This document shows, piece by piece, positions 61,923 to 64,000 of a DNA stretch of 64,000 nucleotides; the stretch's first letter is position 1, and every line of letters starts with the position of its first letter. This stretch comes from Oricola sp. (GTDB lineage: Bacteria > Pseudomonadota > Alphaproteobacteria > Rhizobiales > Rhizobiaceae). Under the pieces are notes generated by a model that was not told where the DNA came from, made no database searches, and worked only from the letters and a program-made list of their open reading frames with translations. The stretch is taken from NCBI RefSeq assembly GCF_022763245.1, contig NZ_JALEGV010000009.1, forward strand, positions 1 to 64,000, read 5' to 3'. Made by a program: the position numbers and the translations under genes.

Positions 61923-63977
61923 CTAGATGTCGATGTCCTTGGCGAAGGCTGCGTTTTCCTGGATGAAGCGGAAACGCGTCTCGGCCTTCGTGCCCATCAG
62001 GTCTTCGACGGCGGTCCGGGTTTCCTCCGCGTGCGCGTCGTCGATATCGACGCGCAGCAGCGTGCGCACGGTCGGCGCCATCGTCGTTTCCTTCAACTGT
62101 TGCGCCGACATTTCGCCGAGACCCTTGAACCGGCTGATCTCGATCTTTCCGCGGCCGGTGAACTCGGCTTCGATCAATTCGCTCTTGTGGGCGTCGTCGC
62201 GCGCATAGGCCGTCTTGCCGCCTTGCGAGATGCGATAGAGCGGCGGCACGGCCAGGAAGAGGTGCTGATTGCGGATCAGTTCCGGCATTTCCGCATAGAA
62301 GAAAGTGATCAACAGCGAGGCGATATGGGCGCCGTCGACGTCGGCGTCCGTCATGATGATCACGCGCTCGTAGCGCAGATCGCTGTCACGGTATTTCGAG
62401 CGCGTGCCGCAGCCGAGCGCCTGGATCAGATCGGCGATCTGCTGGTTGGCCAGGAGCTTGTCGCGACCGGCGCTGGCGACGTTGAGGATCTTGCCGCGCA
62501 GGGGCAGGATCGCCTGGGTCTTGCGGTCGCGCGCCTGCTTGGCGGAGCCGCCGGCGGAATCACCCTCGACGATGAACAGTTCGGCGCCGGCCGCTGAATT
62601 CTGGCTGCAGTCTGCGAGCTTGCCGGGCAGGCGCAGCTTGCGCACGGCGGTCTTGCGATTGACCTCGCGTTCCTGGCGCCGCTTCAGCCGCTCCTCGGCG
62701 CGGTCGACCACCCAGTCGAGCAGCGCGTTGGCCTCCTGCGGGGAGGCGGCGAGCCAATGGTCGAAGGCGTCGCGCATCGCCTGGTCGACGATCCTTTGCG
62801 CTTCGGCCGTCGCGAGCTTGTCCTTGGTCTGGCCCACGAATTCCGGTTCGCGCACGAACACCGAGAGCATCGCCGCCGCCGAGATCATCACGTCGTCCGT
62901 GGTGATCAGCGAGCCGCGCTTGTTGCCGACGAGATCGGCATAGGCTTTCAGTCCGCGCGTCAGGAGAATGCGCAGGCCCGCTTCGTGGGTGCCGCCCTCG
63001 GGTGTCGGGATCGTGTTGCAGTAGCTGTTCACGAAGCCGTCGCCGCCATGCCAGGTGACGGCCCATTCGACGGCGCCATGGCCGCCGGATTTTTCGGTCT
63101 TGCCGGCGAAGATGTTGGCGGTGACCTTCTGCTCGCCGCCGAGGCTGGCTTCCAGATAGTCCTTCAGGCCGCCCGGAAAGTGGAAGACCGCCTTTGTCGG
63201 CGTCTGGTCCTTTTCACCGATCTGTTCCGGGGCGCATTGCCAGCGGATTTCCACGCCGCCGAACAGATAGGCCTTGGAGCGCGCCATCTTGTAGAGCCGC
63301 GCCGGCTCGAACTTGGCGCTTTTGCCGAAGATGTCGGCGTCCGGATGGAAGCGGACGCGGGTGCCGCGCCGATTCTGGACCTCGCCGAGATCCTCCAGTC
63401 CGCCGACCGGATGGCCGCGCGAGAAACGCTGACGGTAGAGCCGGCGTCCGCGCGCCACTTCGACTTCCAGATCGTCCGACAGCGCGTTGACGACCGACAC
63501 GCCGACGCCGTGCAGGCCGCCGGAGGTCTCGTAGACCTTGGAATCGAATTTGCCGCCCGCATGCAGCGTCGTCATGATCACTTCGAGTGCGGACTTGTCC
63601 TTGTGCTTGGGATGCGGATCGACCGGGATGCCGCGGCCGTTGTCGGTCACGGAAATGTAGCCCTCGGCGTCGAGCGACACTTCGATGAAGGTCGCATGGC
63701 CGGCGACCGCCTCGTCCATGGAATTGTCGATGACTTCCGCGAACAGGTGATGCAGCGCCTTGTCGTCCGTGCCGCCGATATACATGCCCGGACGCCGCCG
63801 GACGGGCTCCAGCCCTTCGAGGATCTCGATGGCGGAGGCGTCATAGTCGCCGCTCGACTTGTCAGGCGCCGGCACATCGCTCTTGCGGGCGGCACGCGGC
63901 TGCGCGGGAGCGCTGCGGCCGGGCTTTGCCGGTTCCGGGAAAGTGGAGAAAAGGTCGCTGTTGTCGTCCATTGCCAT
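61923..63977 (-). CDS. parE: DNA topoisomerase IV subunit B ParE
   Basis: 684 residues, complete. GHKL ATPase motifs: EVIDNSMDEAVAGHA, VTDNGRGIPVDPH and GGLHGVGVSVVNALS. The Toprim domain has the EGDSAGGSAKQARDRKTQAI block and DADVDGAHIASLL. The length (684) and the absence of the long GyrB insert point to ParE, which separates replicated chromosomes together with ParC. The N-terminus has a 50-residue Pro/Ala-rich lead-in before the ATPase, common in alphaproteobacterial ParE. Start ATG 63977. Confidence 0.95.
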   Translation of the reverse strand: MAMDDNSDLFSTFPEPAKPGRSAPAQPRAARKSDVPAPDKSSGDYDASAIEILEGLEPVRRRPGMYIGGTDDKALHHLFAEVIDNSMDEAVAGHATFIEVSLDAEGYISVTDNGRGIPVDPHPKHKDKSALEVIMTTLHAGGKFDSKVYETSGGLHGVGVSVVNALSDDLEVEVARGRRLYRQRFSRGHPVGGLEDLGEVQNRRGTRVRFHPDADIFGKSAKFEPARLYKMARSKAYLFGGVEIRWQCAPEQIGEKDQTPTKAVFHFPGGLKDYLEASLGGEQKVTANIFAGKTEKSGGHGAVEWAVTWHGGDGFVNSYCNTIPTPEGGTHEAGLRILLTRGLKAYADLVGNKRGSLITTDDVMISAAAMLSVFVREPEFVGQTKDKLATAEAQRIVDQAMRDAFDHWLAASPQEANALLDWVVDRAEERLKRRQEREVNRKTAVRKLRLPGKLADCSQNSAAGAELFIVEGDSAGGSAKQARDRKTQAILPLRGKILNVASAGRDKLLANQQIADLIQALGCGTRSKYRDSDLRYERVIIMTDADVDGAHIASLLITFFYAEMPELIRNQHLFLAVPPLYRISQGGKTAYARDDAHKSELIEAEFTGRGKIEISRFKGLGEMSAQQLKETTMAPTVRTLLRVDIDDAHAEETRTAVEDLMGTKAETRFRFIQENAAFAKDIDI

Positions 63978-64000
63978 TCGTCGATCGTGGGGGCGAATCA

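Overview
The window is GC-rich, densely packed bacterial chromosome, most likely from an alphaproteobacterium of the Hyphomicrobiales/Rhodobacterales type. This rests on gene style and order: a betI-betC-betB-betA choline operon divergent from choXWV, several TRAP transporters, a cbb operon with its own CbbR, and short ATGA/TGATG overlaps throughout. No rRNA, tRNA, insertion sequence, integrase or CRISPR array was recognised.

Region 1 (1-29644) is an island for uptake and breakdown of 2-hydroxy and 2-oxo acids, probably aromatic. It holds the end of a thiolase, a LysR regulator divergent from a single ORF that joins a benzoylformate-decarboxylase-like enzyme to an aldehyde dehydrogenase, and a TRAP operon with two paralogous binding proteins. 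An operon follows that pairs an FMN (L-type) and a FAD (D-type) 2-hydroxyacid dehydrogenase around a ThDP enzyme. Next come an SDR, a MetE-C-like methyltransferase, an AraC regulator, an operon of aldehyde dehydrogenase + Liv-type ABC transporter + aldehyde dehydrogenase, and a second TRAP operon with a third ThDP enzyme. The inferred logic is hydroxyacid -> oxoacid -> aldehyde -> carboxylate. The true substrates are not readable from sequence.

Region 2 (30033-39803) is choline/betaine metabolism: purU (formyl-THF deformylase), then a betI-betC-GST-betB-betA operon, opposite choXWV. Apart from the inserted glutathione S-transferase gene it is a standard osmoprotectant and carbon-source module. 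Region 2b (39896-41390) has an ApbC/Mrp Fe-S carrier and a stand-alone Lrp-type RAM domain.

Region 3 (41415-55933) is a Calvin-Benson-Bassham operon under CbbR: cbbF-P-T-[PGK N-domain-like]-A-L-S-Q-O-E-[thioredoxin-like]-Z-Y. The RuBisCO is green-type form IA, with the CbbQO activase. The operon fixes CO2 (FBPase, PRK, transketolase, aldolase, epimerase), remodels RuBisCO (CbbQO) and clears side products (CbbZ for 2-phosphoglycolate, CbbY for inhibitory sugar bisphosphates).

Region 4 (56065-61274) is a tight four-gene operon of unclear purpose: an acetyl-CoA-synthetase-like ligase, a fused E1 alpha-beta 2-oxoacid dehydrogenase, a lipoyl E2 and a small acyl carrier protein, with no E3. The window ends with an orphan CoxG-like protein and a complete parE on the minus strand.

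The best candidates for something undescribed are the decarboxylase/dehydrogenase ORF without a stop codon (1208-4282), the repeat-bearing tail on LivF (22739-23359), the PGK N-domain-like gene inside the cbb operon (46477-46983), and the ligase-E1-E2-ACP operon (56065-61274).
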